From assembly GCF_003724155.1 (NCBI RefSeq), contig NZ_RJJQ01000016.1, positions 62,001 to 126,000 on the forward strand: 64,000 bases of DNA. The letters are read 5' to 3'. The translations under genes were made by a program, and so were the position numbers. Position 1 is the first letter of the stretch; the number at the start of each line of letters is the position of its first letter. Below the pieces are notes generated by a model, which did no database searches, was not told where the DNA came from, and worked only from the letters and a program-made list of their open reading frames with translations. Positions 37,238-46,702 of this stretch are shown here, piece by piece. The DNA comes from Flexivirga caeni (GTDB lineage: Bacteria; Actinomycetota; Actinomycetes; Actinomycetales; Dermatophilaceae).

Positions 37238-37324
37238 GGTGTCTTCCCTCCGGGTTCGCGGGTTTTCCCCGCTGCGGTTGGCGGCGATCGTGACGGTGAC
37301 CGCCGCCGCTGAAACTCAGGTCGG

Positions 37325-38107
37325 TCAGTGGGTGAGGATCTTGGACAGGAAATCCTTCGCTCGGGCGGACTCGGGATTGGTGAAGAAGTCGTCCGGCGTC
37401 TTCTGCTCGAGGATCTGGCCGTCTGCCATGAACACGACGCGATCGGCCGCCCGCCGGGCGAAGCCCATCTCGTGGGTGACGACGATCATCGTCATGCCGT
37501 CCTTGGCGAGGCCGGACATGACGTCGAGGACCTCGTTGATCATCTCGGGGTCGAGCGCCGAGGTCGGCTCGTCGAAAAGCATCACCTTCGGCTGCATCGC
37601 GAGCGATCGGGCGATCGCCACCCGCTGCTGCTGTCCGCCGGAGAGCTGCGCCGGGTATTTCTGGGCCTGCTGTGCCACGCCCACGCGCTCAAGAAGCTGC
37701 ATCGCGCGCGCCTCCGCCTCGGACTTGCCGAGTCCCCGCACCTTGATCGGGCCGAGCGTGACGTTCTGCAGGATCGTCTTGTGCGCGAACAGGTTGAACG
37801 ACTGGAACACCATCCCGACGTCGGCGCGCAGCTTCGCCAGTGCGGCGCCCTCTTCGGGCAGCGGTTCGCCGTCGATCGTGATCGTGCCGGATTCGAATGT
37901 CTCCAGCCGGTTGATGGTGCGGCACAGCGTCGACTTGCCCGAGCCGGACGGACCCAGCACGACCACGACCTCGCCCTTGGCGACGTCGAGGTTGATGTCC
38001 TGCAGCACGTGGAGGTCGCCGAAGTGCTTGTCGACCCCCGTCATACACACGAGGGGTTCGCCGGCCTCGGCGTTGGTCGCGCCGGCGGTAGGTGCCTGGT
38101 CCGTCAT
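37325..38107 (-). CDS. gluA: Glutamate ABC transporter ATP-binding protein GluA
   Basis: 260 aa. Walker [10 protein letters not shown] (about 52-60), Q-loop VFQSFNLF, signature QLSGGQQQR, Walker [15 protein letters not shown], and H-loop THEMGF. These are the polar amino acid subfamily features. It is first in gluABCD. The region upstream (38134-38156) is AT-rich (TTTTAAGAATAGTG) in an otherwise GC-rich context and likely holds the promoter. Confidence 0.94.
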   Translation of the reverse strand: MTDQAPTAGATNAEAGEPLVCMTGVDKHFGDLHVLQDINLDVAKGEVVVVLGPSGSGKSTLCRTINRLETFESGTITIDGEPLPEEGAALAKLRADVGMVFQSFNLFAHKTILQNVTLGPIKVRGLGKSEAEARAMQLLERVGVAQQAQKYPAQLSGGQQQRVAIARSLAMQPKVMLFDEPTSALDPEMINEVLDVMSGLAKDGMTMIVVTHEMGFARRAADRVVFMADGQILEQKTPDDFFTNPESARAKDFLSKILTH

Positions 38108-38269
38108 GGGTATGCACCCTACAAGGCGCCCCCAGGTAATTTTAAGAATAGTGCGCTAGTGGCACGGATCGTTGCCGCGTTGTTGCCATCTGACCGCCCG
38201 GTGACCGGTTGCTGAGTCCGGCCTGGTCACGCACTGTGCGCCGTGTGATGTCACAATGGCTCGGCACGA

Positions 38270-38346
38270 GGGGCGATAGCTCAGCCGGTTAGAGCAGCGG
38301 ACTCATAATCCGTCGGTCCTGGGTTCAAGCCCCAGTCGCCCCACCA
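38270..38346 (+). tRNA. tRNA with CAT anticodon, tRNA-Ile2 or elongator tRNA-Met
   Basis: A 77-nt cloverleaf: GGGGCGA pairs with TCGCCCC, D-arm GCTC...GAGC, anticodon stem GCGGA/TCCGT with loop CTCATAA (CAT at 38304-38306), T-arm CTGGG-TTCAAGC-CCCAG, discriminator A, CCA encoded (38344-38346). It lacks the three GC pairs of initiator tRNA. AGCAGCGGACTCATAATCCG resembles the TilS-modified Ile2 class, but Met elongator cannot be excluded. Confidence 0.9.
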
Positions 38347-38409
38347 GATTTCAGCAACGCGAGCGTGGCCGACCCGATTGCGTCCGCACGTCGCACTAGG
38401 CTGATGTGT

Positions 38410-38937
38410 ATGTCGAGTCCGATGAGCGGCGGCTTCGGTCGCCCGCAGAACCCCCGAATGCAGGGCCAGGGCCTGAGCCTTGAATACCCCATGTCCTTGG
38501 GCATCTACACCGAATACCGCGACGCGCAGCAGGCCGTCGACTATCTGTCCGACCAGCAGTTCCCGGTTGAGAACTGCATGATCGTCGGCACCGAGCTCAA
38601 GCAGATCGAGCGGGTCGTCGGCCGGCTCACCTGGGGCCGTGTGCTCGCCGGTGGGGCGCTGTCCGGCGCCTGGTTCGGTGCCTTCATCGGCCTGATCCTG
38701 TCGATGTTCGACTCGGTCAACGTGCTCGGCGTGATCTTCTCGACGATCATCTTCGGCGCCGTGTTCGGTGCCGTCTGGGCGTCGATCGGTTACAGCCTCA
38801 CTCGCGGACAGCGTGACTTCCAGTCGGTGACGCAAGTCGTCGCGACCAAATATGAGGTGCTCGTCGAGCACAAGTTCGCGATGCAGGCGCGCGAACTGCT
38901 GGAGCGGATGCCCGGCGGCGGGCCGACGCTCACCTGA
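38410..38937 (+). CDS. General stress protein 17M-like membrane protein
   Basis: 175 aa from ATG 38410 (an alternative ATG is two codons upstream). The N-terminus is Pro/Gly/Met-rich, then SLGIYTEYRDAQQAVDYLSDQQFPVENCMIVGTELKQIERVVGRLTWGRV is the GsiB/17M-like module. Two glycine-zipper-like hydrophobic segments follow (VLAGGALSGAWFGAFIGLILSMF, VLGVIFSTIIFGAVFGAVWASIGY). Proteins of this type are membrane-associated stress proteins. It starts 64 bases after the CAT tRNA. Confidence 0.85.
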   Translation: MSSPMSGGFGRPQNPRMQGQGLSLEYPMSLGIYTEYRDAQQAVDYLSDQQFPVENCMIVGTELKQIERVVGRLTWGRVLAGGALSGAWFGAFIGLILSMFDSVNVLGVIFSTIIFGAVFGAVWASIGYSLTRGQRDFQSVTQVVATKYEVLVEHKFAMQARELLERMPGGGPTLT

Positions 38938-38956
38938 GTGCGGTAGCCAGGACCGG

Positions 38957-39790
38957 TCACAGCCGCAGGTCATCCCCGGATGGCCCGAACTTGTCCCGCA
39001 GGAAGCGGTGGCTGGCGAGTATGCCGTCGGCGCCCGCTGACTGGGCGGCAGTCGCGATGTCGTCCAAGGCGCTGTCCAGCAGTTCCAACTGCTCCTGAAG
39101 CAGGACCGCACCGGTCTTGCCGTCCTCGATCGGTGCGGTGTCCGCAGTCGCCGGCGACAGCGCCAGGTAGCTGCGGACCGCGGTGGGCGCGTAGTCCTCG
39201 TGGATCTGTTCCACCTCGAAGATCAGCCGGTCGCTGACCTGGCGCGTGCGCAGGTCGGCATGCAGCGCGTCCGCGCGGCGCAGCACGATGTGCAGGCGCT
39301 CGCGCGCGACACCGGGCAAGCGCGGGTGATTGAAGAGACGGTCGAGGTCCACGGCCGAATCATGAGCAGCCGCAGCCTGCTCGGATACCTTCCGCATTTC
39401 CTCGCGCCGCACCGACTTCGCCTCCTTCCGCCGATTGCGCGCGGGACCGCCGGTGATGACCCACAACACCGCCATGAAGCCGACAGGGAACACGGCCCAC
39501 GGGTAATGGTGGGTCGTTGCGGCAGCCGCGAGGAGCACCACCAGTGACGCGAGCGAGGCTTGCAGCTCGCGCCTGACCTTGTGGTAGGGGCGGTAGAGGA
39601 ACTGGATGCTCGACAGCGTCAGGATCGCCATACCGGCTTCGACTGCCCAGTCGGCATGGGTGAACGCCAGGCCGGCCATCACCAGAGCGCTGCCGAGGGT
39701 GCGCAGGATCGCGTCCCTGCCGCGTGTGAAGGCACCCGACAACATGGCGACGGTCGACACAACGGCGAGCAGCGTCCAGACGGCATCCAC
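38957..39790 (-). CDS. Membrane protein with C-terminal helical domain, unknown
   Basis: 277 aa. Four N-terminal hydrophobic segments (WTLLAVVSTVAMLSGAF, LGSALVMAGLAFTHADW, SLVVLLAAAATTHHY, VFPVGFMAVLWVITGG) are followed by a long charged helical region (NRRKEAKSVRREEMRKVSEQAAAAHDSAVDLDRLFNHPRLPG) with an Arg/Lys-rich linker. It could be a coiled-coil membrane scaffold. It is convergent with the stress-protein gene. No specific function can be claimed. Confidence 0.75.
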   Translation of the reverse strand: MDAVWTLLAVVSTVAMLSGAFTRGRDAILRTLGSALVMAGLAFTHADWAVEAGMAILTLSSIQFLYRPYHKVRRELQASLASLVVLLAAAATTHHYPWAVFPVGFMAVLWVITGGPARNRRKEAKSVRREEMRKVSEQAAAAHDSAVDLDRLFNHPRLPGVARERLHIVLRRADALHADLRTRQVSDRLIFEVEQIHEDYAPTAVRSYLALSPATADTAPIEDGKTGAVLLQEQLELLDSALDDIATAAQSAGADGILASHRFLRDKFGPSGDDLRL

Positions 39791-39832
39791 GAGCGACTCC
39801 AGTCTCCAGAACGGGCATCCGTTCCTTCCAGG

Positions 39833-41062
39833 CTAACTGCCCGGCACGGGTTCGGCAGCACGCCTGTGGTCCAGGCAGGGCAGCAGGTCCGGTGCGGCGA
39901 GCAGTCGCTCGAAGGCCAGTTCGGCCGCGCCGATCAGCGACGCCTCCGGGACCGTTCCCTGGAGCAGCGTGATCGGCGCGCGGCCGATGGTGAGCATGCC
40001 GCGCTGCAGGCCTATTCGCACTGAGGGTTCGGCGATCCGCAGCACTTGGGCCAGGTGGCCGCCGGTGACGATCGCCTCCGGGTTGAGCACGTGCGCCACG
40101 CTGGACAACCCGCGGCCCAGCCACTGCGCAACGGACGACACCACGTCCAGCGCGACCGCGTCGCCGTCTGCCGCGCGTTCGAAAAGTGAATCCAGTGAAG
40201 GAGATTCGATCCCGGCGGCCTCGGCAGCGCGCAGGATGGCTTCCTCGCCGACATACTCCTCGAGGCAGCCGCGATTGCCGCAATGGCAGACGGGGCCGTC
40301 GGCCTGGACGGTGAGGTGGCCGATTTCCGCGGCATACCCCCGGCTGCCGCGCAGCAACTCACCACCGACGATGACGCCGCCACCGACGCCGACCCGCCCG
40401 AGAACCAGGACGACGTGCGAAAAACCGGCAGCGACTCCGCGGCGATGCTCGGCGAGCAGGGCCAGGTCGGAGTCGTTGCCGACCACGACATGGTCGCCCA
40501 GTCGCGCTCGCAGCAGCGAACCGAACGGCGCATTGCTCCACTGCAGGTTGGGCGCGTAGACAGCGATGCCCTGCGGGTTGTCGACCATCGCCGGAACACT
40601 GACACCGACACCGACCCGGACGCTGTCGTCCACGCCGACACACAGCTGGCCCGCCGCATCCGCGACCCGGTCGGCGACGCGTGCCGCCGACCGGTCGGAC
40701 CCCGGGCGGTGCTCCCAGGTGATGCGGTCGAGCACCGTCCCGGAGAGTCCGACAGCGGCCACCTGCACTCGCGCGACGTCGACGTCGACCGCGATGACGT
40801 GCACCGCGCCGGGCCGGAGCGCCACCAGGTATGGCGGGCGCCCGGCCCTGTCCCGGCTCTCGGTCGGCGTGTGCTGGACCACGATCCCGAGCTCGACCAG
40901 ATCGCCGACCAGCGCGCCGATCGTGCTGCGGTTGAGCCCGGTCAGCCGCACCAGATCCGGTCGCGACAGCGGGCCGTGCAGGTGCAGGTGCCGCAGCACG
41001 ACGGACAGGTTGTGCCGTCGGATCTGCTCGGGGCGCGCCGCGGAGCGTGCGCCCGGTGGCAT
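39833..41062 (-). CDS. ROK family regulator of the adjacent sugar ABC operon
   Basis: 409 aa. An N-terminal winged HTH (about 15-75: NLSVVLRHLHLHGPLSRPDLVRLTGLNRSTIGALVGDLVELGIV) is followed by a ROK kinase-like domain with the zinc motif CHCGNRGCLEEYVG. The ATP motif region GVGGGVIVGGELLRGSRGYAAEIGHL and VIAVDVDVARVQVAAV are present. NagC/XylR-type ROK proteins repress sugar operons and are released by the sugar. It lies 25 bases downstream of the permease, in the same operon. Confidence 0.9.
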   Translation of the reverse strand: MPPGARSAARPEQIRRHNLSVVLRHLHLHGPLSRPDLVRLTGLNRSTIGALVGDLVELGIVVQHTPTESRDRAGRPPYLVALRPGAVHVIAVDVDVARVQVAAVGLSGTVLDRITWEHRPGSDRSAARVADRVADAAGQLCVGVDDSVRVGVGVSVPAMVDNPQGIAVYAPNLQWSNAPFGSLLRARLGDHVVVGNDSDLALLAEHRRGVAAGFSHVVLVLGRVGVGGGVIVGGELLRGSRGYAAEIGHLTVQADGPVCHCGNRGCLEEYVGEEAILRAAEAAGIESPSLDSLFERAADGDAVALDVVSSVAQWLGRGLSSVAHVLNPEAIVTGGHLAQVLRIAEPSVRIGLQRGMLTIGRAPITLLQGTVPEASLIGAAELAFERLLAAPDLLPCLDHRRAAEPVPGS

Positions 41063-41087
41063 CAGCGGACCGGCCGGAGGACGGCCA

Positions 41088-42455
41088 TCAGCCCACCCCG
41101 GTCGAACCGGCGCGGCGCCGGGACACGGCGTCGACGGTGGCGGCGAGCAGCAGCACCAGCCCGGTCACGATCCACTGCCAGGCGGAGTTGTTCTTGCCCT
41201 GCAACAGGTCCGCCATACCGTTGATGATGACGGCGACCACGGCACCACCGACGACTGCGTCGGTGATCTTGCCCTTGCCCCCGAAGAGGCTGGTGCCACC
41301 GACCACGGCTGCGCCGACGGCGAGCAGCAGCGTGTTGCCGCCACCCTGGGAGGCATTGACCGCGGTCTGCGAGGCGAGCACGACACCGGAGACCACGGCC
41401 AGCATCGAGCAGATCACGAAGACCGAGATGCGCACGGTGTTGACCCGGATGCCGGCCCGGCGGGCGGCCTCGTCGCTTCCACCGACGGCGTAGACGTGCC
41501 GGCCGTAGCGGGTGCGGCTGAGCACGAAACCGAGCACCACGACGAGCACCAGGATCACCGGCACCACCCACGGAACCCCGCCGAGGTATGCCGCAGCGAC
41601 CTTCTCGCTGACCAGCTTGCCGTCCTTCTGGACGATCTTGGTGCCGCCTCCGGCGTTCACCGCCCGGTTGAGGTTGAGCACGAGGGTGAAGACGATCGCG
41701 ACGATCGCGATGCCGCCCACCTTGGATGCAGTCACCAGGACCGGCTCGGTGGGCAACTCCCGGCGTCGCCGCGCGTTGACGGCCAGCAGCTTCTGGGCGG
41801 CGTAGCCGACGATGACGATCGCAGCCATCAGCCAGCCCGCCCACTGCGGCATGTTGCTGTTCTCAAGAGCGACCAGCGCCTCGCTGTTCAGCGACACGTT
41901 GCCCTGCGTGCCGGCGCTGTTGACGACGATCTGCACGACACCCTGCAGGCCGAGGAAGAGCGCCAGGGTCGAGACGAACGACGGAACCCGTAGGAAAGTG
42001 CGCATCCAGCCGATCAGCAGGCCGATGGCGGCGCCGACGACCAGGGCGAGCAGCACGGCGAGCGGCCACGGCCAGTTCTTCATCAGCAGCACGGCGACGA
42101 CCGCGCCGCCGACACCAGACGTGGTGCCGGCCGACAGGTCGATCTCGCCGAGCAGCAGCACGAACACCAGGCCCATGGCGAGCAGGATGCCGGGGGCAGC
42201 CTGGGTGATCAGGCTGGCGAAGTTGGCCTTGGTGAAGAAGCCGCTCTCCGCGACGGAGAAGACCAGGAAAAGGACGACCAGCGCGGCAACTGCGGGCAGC
42301 GAGCCCATGTCACCGCCGCGGATGCGTTGCCAGTAGTTGTGCAGGTAGGCGCCGACGCTGCTGCCGGTCGGCAGCGTCGTCGCCGCTGCCGCAGTGTCGT
42401 CGGACGCAGTCTCCGCCTCGGCGGCGGTGGCCGGCTTGGCGAATTCGGGGGTCAT
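41088..42455 (-). CDS. xylH: Sugar ABC transporter permease, XylH-like
   Basis: 455 aa. An N-terminal Ala/Thr-rich region is followed by about ten TM segments of the BPD_transp_2 family (LPAVAALVVLFLVFSVAESGFFTKANFASLITQAAPGILLAMGLVFVLLLGEIDLSAG). The motif GEIDLSAG is the conserved loop of ribose/xylose permeases. The start ATG 42455 overlaps the upstream ATPase stop. The family, gene order and ROK regulator support xylose or a related pentose or monosaccharide. Confidence 0.85.
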   Translation of the reverse strand: MTPEFAKPATAAEAETASDDTAAAATTLPTGSSVGAYLHNYWQRIRGGDMGSLPAVAALVVLFLVFSVAESGFFTKANFASLITQAAPGILLAMGLVFVLLLGEIDLSAGTTSGVGGAVVAVLLMKNWPWPLAVLLALVVGAAIGLLIGWMRTFLRVPSFVSTLALFLGLQGVVQIVVNSAGTQGNVSLNSEALVALENSNMPQWAGWLMAAIVIVGYAAQKLLAVNARRRRELPTEPVLVTASKVGGIAIVAIVFTLVLNLNRAVNAGGGTKIVQKDGKLVSEKVAAAYLGGVPWVVPVILVLVVVLGFVLSRTRYGRHVYAVGGSDEAARRAGIRVNTVRISVFVICSMLAVVSGVVLASQTAVNASQGGGNTLLLAVGAAVVGGTSLFGGKGKITDAVVGGAVVAVIINGMADLLQGKNNSAWQWIVTGLVLLLAATVDAVSRRRAGSTGVG

Positions 42456-43237
42456 GCGGATGCTCCAGTGATCGTGCCGATGGGTTGCAGGCCGAGGTTG
42501 CCGCTGCGGCCGGTGGTGATCAGCTCGACGACCTGGGTCTGGTTGACGTCTGCCCGGTTGACGGTCGCCGCCAGCTGGCCGAGGTAGAGGACCGAGATCG
42601 TGTCGGCCACCTGGAGCACGTCGAGCATGTTGTGCGAGATGAGGATCACGGCAGTGCCCTGGTCGGCGAGACGGCGCACCAGCTCGAGCACCTGTGCGGT
42701 CTGCGCGACACCGAGTGCGGCCGTGGGCTCGTCCAGGATGACGACCTTCGACTTCCACAGTGCGGCCTTGGCGATGGCGACCGTCTGCCGCTGACCGCCG
42801 GACAGGCTGGACACGCGCTGTCGCACCGACTTCAGGGTGCGCACCGACAGCGACTTCAGCGTGTCGGACGCGGCGATCTCCATCGACTCCTCGTCGAGCA
42901 CGATGCCGCGCAGGCGCTCCCGGCCGAGGAACATGTTCTGGACGACGTCGAGGTTCTCGCAGAGAGCGAGATCCTGGTAGACGATCTCGACCCCGAGGGC
43001 GGCCGCGTCGCGCGGGTCGGACACGTGCTGGGACGTGCCCTCGAACTCGTAGCTGCCCGAGTCGATCGTGTAAGTGCCACCGATGCACTTGACGAGAGTG
43101 GACTTGCCGGCGCCGTTGTCGCCGACGAGCGCGGTCACCTTACCGGCGTATGCCGCAAAGTCGACGTCGTGCAGCACATGCACGGCACCGAAGCTCTTGT
43201 TGACCCCGCGCAACTGCAGGATCGGCTGATCAGACAT
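42452..43237 (-). CDS. xylG: Sugar ABC transporter ATP-binding protein (single domain, XylG-like)
   Basis: 261 aa, a single ABC domain, while many sugar importers of this class have two. Walker A VGDNGAGKSTLVKCIGG (about 36-52), signature SSLSGGQRQTVAIAKA, Walker B VVILDEPTAALG, H-loop ISHNMLDVLQVAD. A dimer must form to drive import through the permease. Downstream overlap with the permease; upstream lies a strong hairpin separating it from the binding protein gene. Confidence 0.88.
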   Translation of the reverse strand: MSDQPILQLRGVNKSFGAVHVLHDVDFAAYAGKVTALVGDNGAGKSTLVKCIGGTYTIDSGSYEFEGTSQHVSDPRDAAALGVEIVYQDLALCENLDVVQNMFLGRERLRGIVLDEESMEIAASDTLKSLSVRTLKSVRQRVSSLSGGQRQTVAIAKAALWKSKVVILDEPTAALGVAQTAQVLELVRRLADQGTAVILISHNMLDVLQVADTISVLYLGQLAATVNRADVNQTQVVELITTGRSGNLGLQPIGTITGASA

Positions 43238-43255
43238 GAATCTCCCTAGACACGA

Positions 43256-43293
43256 GTGCGGGCCGGGCGGACGGAGGTCCGCCCGGCCCGCAC
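43256..43293 (-). terminator. Intercistronic hairpin between sugar-binding protein and ATPase genes
   Basis: A perfect 17-bp stem (43256-43272 with 43277-43293) with loop GGAG, between the xylF-like stop and the xylG-like start. It is a candidate for partial termination or 3' protection that raises binding protein relative to the membrane subunits. Confidence 0.7.
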
Positions 43294-43315
43294 TTCGTAG
43301 TGACGAACGGAACGC

Positions 43316-44485
43316 TTACTTGACGCCGGCGGCCTTGCACAGGGCGACGTACTTGCCGACACAGGTGGTCGACTTCGGCGTGTATCCCGCGTTGATCGGG
43401 ACCGCGACGTTCGCCTTGGTGATCGCGATCGGCGGTGCCAGAATCGCCGGAACCTCCCGGCCGGTCTGGGTGTCCTTGATCTGGGTCGTCGTCTTCGGCG
43501 GCTTGCCGTTGGCGAGGTCGGCCGCCGCGTCGATGACCGGGTAGGCCTCTTCGGTGGACGGCTTGTAGATGGTGAAGCACTGGGTGCCGTCCATGATGCG
43601 CTGCAGACCCTGCACGGTCGCGTCCTGTCCGGAGACGGCGACCTTGCCGGCCAGTCCCTGCTTCTGCAGAGCGGTGACGACCGATCCCGCCATACCGTCG
43701 TTGGCGACCATGACGGCGTTCAGCTTCGGGGCCTTCTGCAGCATCGAGGTGAAGATGATCCCGGCCTGCTGGTTGTCCCAGTTGGGCACCGACTGGTCGC
43801 CGACCTTCGTCCAGCCCTTGGCGTCCTTCAGGACGCTGTCGTAGCCCTGCTTGAAGAGCGTGGCGTTGTTGTCCGTCGGGGCGCCGTTCAGATCGACGTA
43901 CTGCACGGCCGACTTGCCCTTGACCTGCGAGCACTGCTCGAGGGTCTTGCCCTGCAGCTGACCGACCTTGACGTTGTCGAACGACACGTAGAGGCTCGCC
44001 GACCCGCCGAGGGTGAGGCGGTCGTAGTCGATGGTGTAGATGCCCTTGGACTTGGCGGTCTTCTCGATCTGGGCCGCGGATGCGGAGTCGAGGTTGACCA
44101 GCGCCAGGACCTTGACGCCGTCATTCATCATCTTGGTGGCGATCGTGGTCATCTGCTGCGCCGAGCCGTTGGCGTTCTGGATGTCGCAGCTGAGGTTGTC
44201 GGTCTTGCAGCGCGCCTTCAGCGCCTCCGGGTCGGAGGAGATCCAGCGGTTGGAGGATTGCCGGTCCGGCAGAATGATGCCGACCTTGGCGCCCTTGCCG
44301 TCGACGCCGCCGGCTGCGGCGGTCGCCGAGCCGCCGGTTGCCGGCGCGCTGCTCGAGCTCATACCACCGGTTCCGCTGCTCGGCGTGCCGCTGGACTTGC
44401 CACCGCCACTACTGCTGCTGCCGCACCCCGCCAGGGCGATGACGCCGGCAACTGCACAGGCTGTGCTGAGTGCACCCTTGCGCAT
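43316..44485 (-). CDS. xylF: Sugar-binding lipoprotein, XylF-like
   Basis: 389 aa from ATG 44485 (MRKGALSTACAVAGVIALAGC). The lipobox is ALAGC-GSS (Cys21), then a Ser/Gly linker, then a Peripla_BP_4 domain: KVGIILPDRQSSNRWISSDPEALKARC, VKVLALVNLDSASAAQIEKTAKSKGIYTIDYDRLTLGGSASLYVSFDN and VSGQDATVQGLQRIMDGTQCFTIYKPS. The last motif is typical of xylose-binding proteins, but ligand assignment remains inference. The Cys-rich C-terminus (TTCVGKYVALCKAAGVK) is unusual. Confidence 0.85.
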   Translation of the reverse strand: MRKGALSTACAVAGVIALAGCGSSSSGGGKSSGTPSSGTGGMSSSSAPATGGSATAAAGGVDGKGAKVGIILPDRQSSNRWISSDPEALKARCKTDNLSCDIQNANGSAQQMTTIATKMMNDGVKVLALVNLDSASAAQIEKTAKSKGIYTIDYDRLTLGGSASLYVSFDNVKVGQLQGKTLEQCSQVKGKSAVQYVDLNGAPTDNNATLFKQGYDSVLKDAKGWTKVGDQSVPNWDNQQAGIIFTSMLQKAPKLNAVMVANDGMAGSVVTALQKQGLAGKVAVSGQDATVQGLQRIMDGTQCFTIYKPSTEEAYPVIDAAADLANGKPPKTTTQIKDTQTGREVPAILAPPIAITKANVAVPINAGYTPKSTTCVGKYVALCKAAGVK

Positions 44486-44713
44486 GGTTCCACCTTTCCG
44501 TCCAACTCGAAGGCAGATCATCCGCCGGTTCGAGCCGTTGTCCATGAATATGTTGCGTACGGCAACTTATCCCGACCGTGAGTGATCCGCACCACATTTG
44601 GCCGGATCGGCGCCCTGAGCGGCAGATCGTGACCTGGCTGTGACCTGCTCGTTCGGCATACGCACAGGGAACTCCCGAGATTCGCGCGGGCTGACCGCTT
44701 AGGTTCCGCAGGT

Positions 44714-46000
44714 ATGAGCGTCGAGGTCGGCACCCGCAGACGCGCCCGGCTGACGAGCCGTCGGCGTGCAACGCGCCGACGGCTCGTCATCGCCATGGTC
44801 GTCATCCTCGTGCTGGTCATCGGTGGCGGCATCGGTCTCTATCTGCATCTGAACGGCAACCTGAAGACCGCTCCGCTGCTATCGCAGGGCCACGAGACCA
44901 AGAACGCGGCCGGCCACTCACCGATCAACCTGCTGGTCATCGGATCGGACACCAGGGCGAGCCGTGAGGACTGTGCAATCGGTGGCGACTGCTCTGTTGC
45001 AACGGCGACCTCGACGAAGGCGACGTCGGCGGCCGCCAATTCGGATGTGCTGATGGTGGTGCACATCTCGGCCGACCGCAGCAACGCGACCGTGATGAGC
45101 ATCCCGCGCGACACCATGATGAGCGTGCCGTCGTGTGTCGATCAGGCGACGGGAGAGACCGAGAGTCCGCACGTCGACCGGATCAACAGCACTTTCCAGT
45201 ATGGCGCGGACTGCACCGCGCGCGCGGTGCACCAGCTCACCGGCATCGTCGTGGATCACTTCATGGTGATCGACTTCGCCGGTGTCGTGAAGATGTCCGA
45301 TGCGGTCGGCGGCGTGTCGGTCTGCGTGAACAACAATGTCTACGACCCGTATTCGCACCTGAAGCTCGCCAAGGGAACGCACACGCTGAAGGGAATCGCG
45401 GCACTGGAGTTCCTGCGCACCCGGCACGGTTTCGGCGACGGTAGCGACATCGGGCGCACGGTCGCCCAGCACGTCTTCCTGTCCGCGATGCTGCGCAACA
45501 TGGAGAGCGCGTCGACGCTGGTCAACCCGGTCAAAGTCCTCAAGCTGGCCGATGCGGCCACCTCGGCGGTCACCGTCGACCCCGGCCTGGGCAGCATCCC
45601 CTCCCTGACGTCGCTCGCCTATCAGCTCAGTGAAGTGCCCGGCTCCCGCACCACGTTCGTGACGATGCCGACGGTGCCTGATCCGAGCAACGACAACGTG
45701 GTGGTTCCGGCGTCGAACGCACCCACGCTGTTCGGCAAGATCGTGCGCGACGTGAGCCTTAGCCGGCCTGCCGGCCACATCGGCGTGTCCAAGGCGCCGA
45801 AACCGTCGAAGTCGACAGTCGCGAAGCCGAGCGCCAGCCCGACACCGACGGATTCCGCGACCGACTATGCGGAGACCGTGACATCGGCGTCGGGTTGTGC
45901 TCAGGTCAGCACCTACCGGACCGTGGTCATCAACGGCGTCGCGATGACACCGACCCAGGCGTATGCCGCCAGCCCCTCCGTTCCCGACTCGGCACCGTGA
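44714..46000 (+). CDS. LytR-CpsA-Psr family ligase
   Basis: 428 aa. Basic N-terminus, one TM helix (LVIAMVVILVLVIGGGIGLYLHL), then the extracellular LCP catalytic domain with INLLVIGSDTRASRED, VMSIPRDTMMSVP, HVDRINSTFQYG and EFLRTRHGFGDGSDIGRTVAQHVFL. The Arg and Asp residues in these motifs bind the polyprenyl diphosphate. LCP enzymes attach wall polymers to peptidoglycan. The C-terminus is a Ser/Pro-rich extension ending in VINGVAMTPTQAYAASPSVPDSAP. Confidence 0.92.
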   Translation: MSVEVGTRRRARLTSRRRATRRRLVIAMVVILVLVIGGGIGLYLHLNGNLKTAPLLSQGHETKNAAGHSPINLLVIGSDTRASREDCAIGGDCSVATATSTKATSAAANSDVLMVVHISADRSNATVMSIPRDTMMSVPSCVDQATGETESPHVDRINSTFQYGADCTARAVHQLTGIVVDHFMVIDFAGVVKMSDAVGGVSVCVNNNVYDPYSHLKLAKGTHTLKGIAALEFLRTRHGFGDGSDIGRTVAQHVFLSAMLRNMESASTLVNPVKVLKLADAATSAVTVDPGLGSIPSLTSLAYQLSEVPGSRTTFVTMPTVPDPSNDNVVVPASNAPTLFGKIVRDVSLSRPAGHIGVSKAPKPSKSTVAKPSASPTPTDSATDYAETVTSASGCAQVSTYRTVVINGVAMTPTQAYAASPSVPDSAP

Positions 46001-46073
46001 CCGGCGGGAACGGCTCGGCTGGTGCTGCTGTGACGGATGAGGCAGAATAGGGCGCACAACCGCACAAGCACGC

Positions 46074-46088
46074 CATACGGCACGTATG
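46074..46088. repeat. Adjacent inverted CATACG/CGTATG pair upstream of the DUF3145 gene
   Basis: CATACG-GCA-CGTATG is a perfect 6-bp dyad formed by two copies of the enriched motif. It lies 58 bases before the DUF3145 start. It may be chance clustering of the motif or a small structured element. Confidence 0.4.
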
Positions 46089-46145
46089 CCGGCCGCCCGC
46101 GAGGTCGTTGGGGAAGACGTCCCTCGCAATTGTCAGGAGGCCCGG

Positions 46146-46661
46146 ATGTCTGCCGCTACTGCGCGCGCTGTTACCCGCGGGGTGGTGTTCGTACACTCCA
46201 CCCCGGCCGCGCTCTGCCCGCACATCGGCTGGGCGCTGGAAAGTGTGCTCGGCGCTGCCGCGCCCATCGAGTGGATCAAGCAGCCCGTCGCCGCCGGCAC
46301 TCTGCGCACCGAGCTGTCCTGGATGGGCGAGCCCGGCACCGGTGCCAAGCTCGCCAGTGCCCTGCGCGGCTGGGTCGACGTGCGCTACGAGGTCACCGAG
46401 GAACCCAGCCCCGGATGCGATGGCTCGCGCTGGTCGCACACGCCGACTCTTGGCATCCATCACACCTGGACCGCTGCGTCGGGGGACGCGGTCGTCAGCG
46501 AGGATCGGCTGCGCGCTGCGCTCGTCGCCAGCAAGGGTGACCCGGAGCTGTTCCGGGCCGAGATGGCCGAGCTGCTCGGAACTGCCTGGGACCAGGAGCT
46601 GGAGCCCTTCCGGTATGCCGGCGAGGGTGCCTCGGTGCGCTGGCTGCACCGCGTGTCCTGA
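46146..46661 (+). CDS. DUF3145 family protein
   Basis: 171 aa from ATG 46146 with AGGAGG about 6 bases upstream. The N-terminus MSAATARAVTRGVVFVHSTPAALCPHIGWALESVLGAAAPIEWIKQPVAAGTLRTELSW is the conserved DUF3145 core with VHSTP and CPHIGWA. The family is actinobacterial and commonly beside the fatty acid synthase cluster, as here. Function unknown. Convergent with fabF. Confidence 0.88.
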   Translation: MSAATARAVTRGVVFVHSTPAALCPHIGWALESVLGAAAPIEWIKQPVAAGTLRTELSWMGEPGTGAKLASALRGWVDVRYEVTEEPSPGCDGSRWSHTPTLGIHHTWTAASGDAVVSEDRLRAALVASKGDPELFRAEMAELLGTAWDQELEPFRYAGEGASVRWLHRVS

Positions 46662-46666
46662 TCCGG

Positions 46667-46699
46667 CCGCGCTCCTCACTCGCGAAGGGAGGAGCGCGG
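46667..46699. terminator. Hairpin between convergent DUF3145 and fabF genes
   Basis: CCGCGCTCCTC (46667-46677) pairs exactly with 46689-46699 around an 11-base loop. It lies between the two convergent stops. There is no T-run. Confidence 0.6.
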
Positions 46700-46702
46700 G
46701 GA

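Noticed and set aside
38270-38346. Initiator tRNA-fMet
   Set aside because: The anticodon stem is GCGGA/TCCGT, without the three consecutive G-C pairs of initiators, and the first acceptor pair is a normal G-C match.
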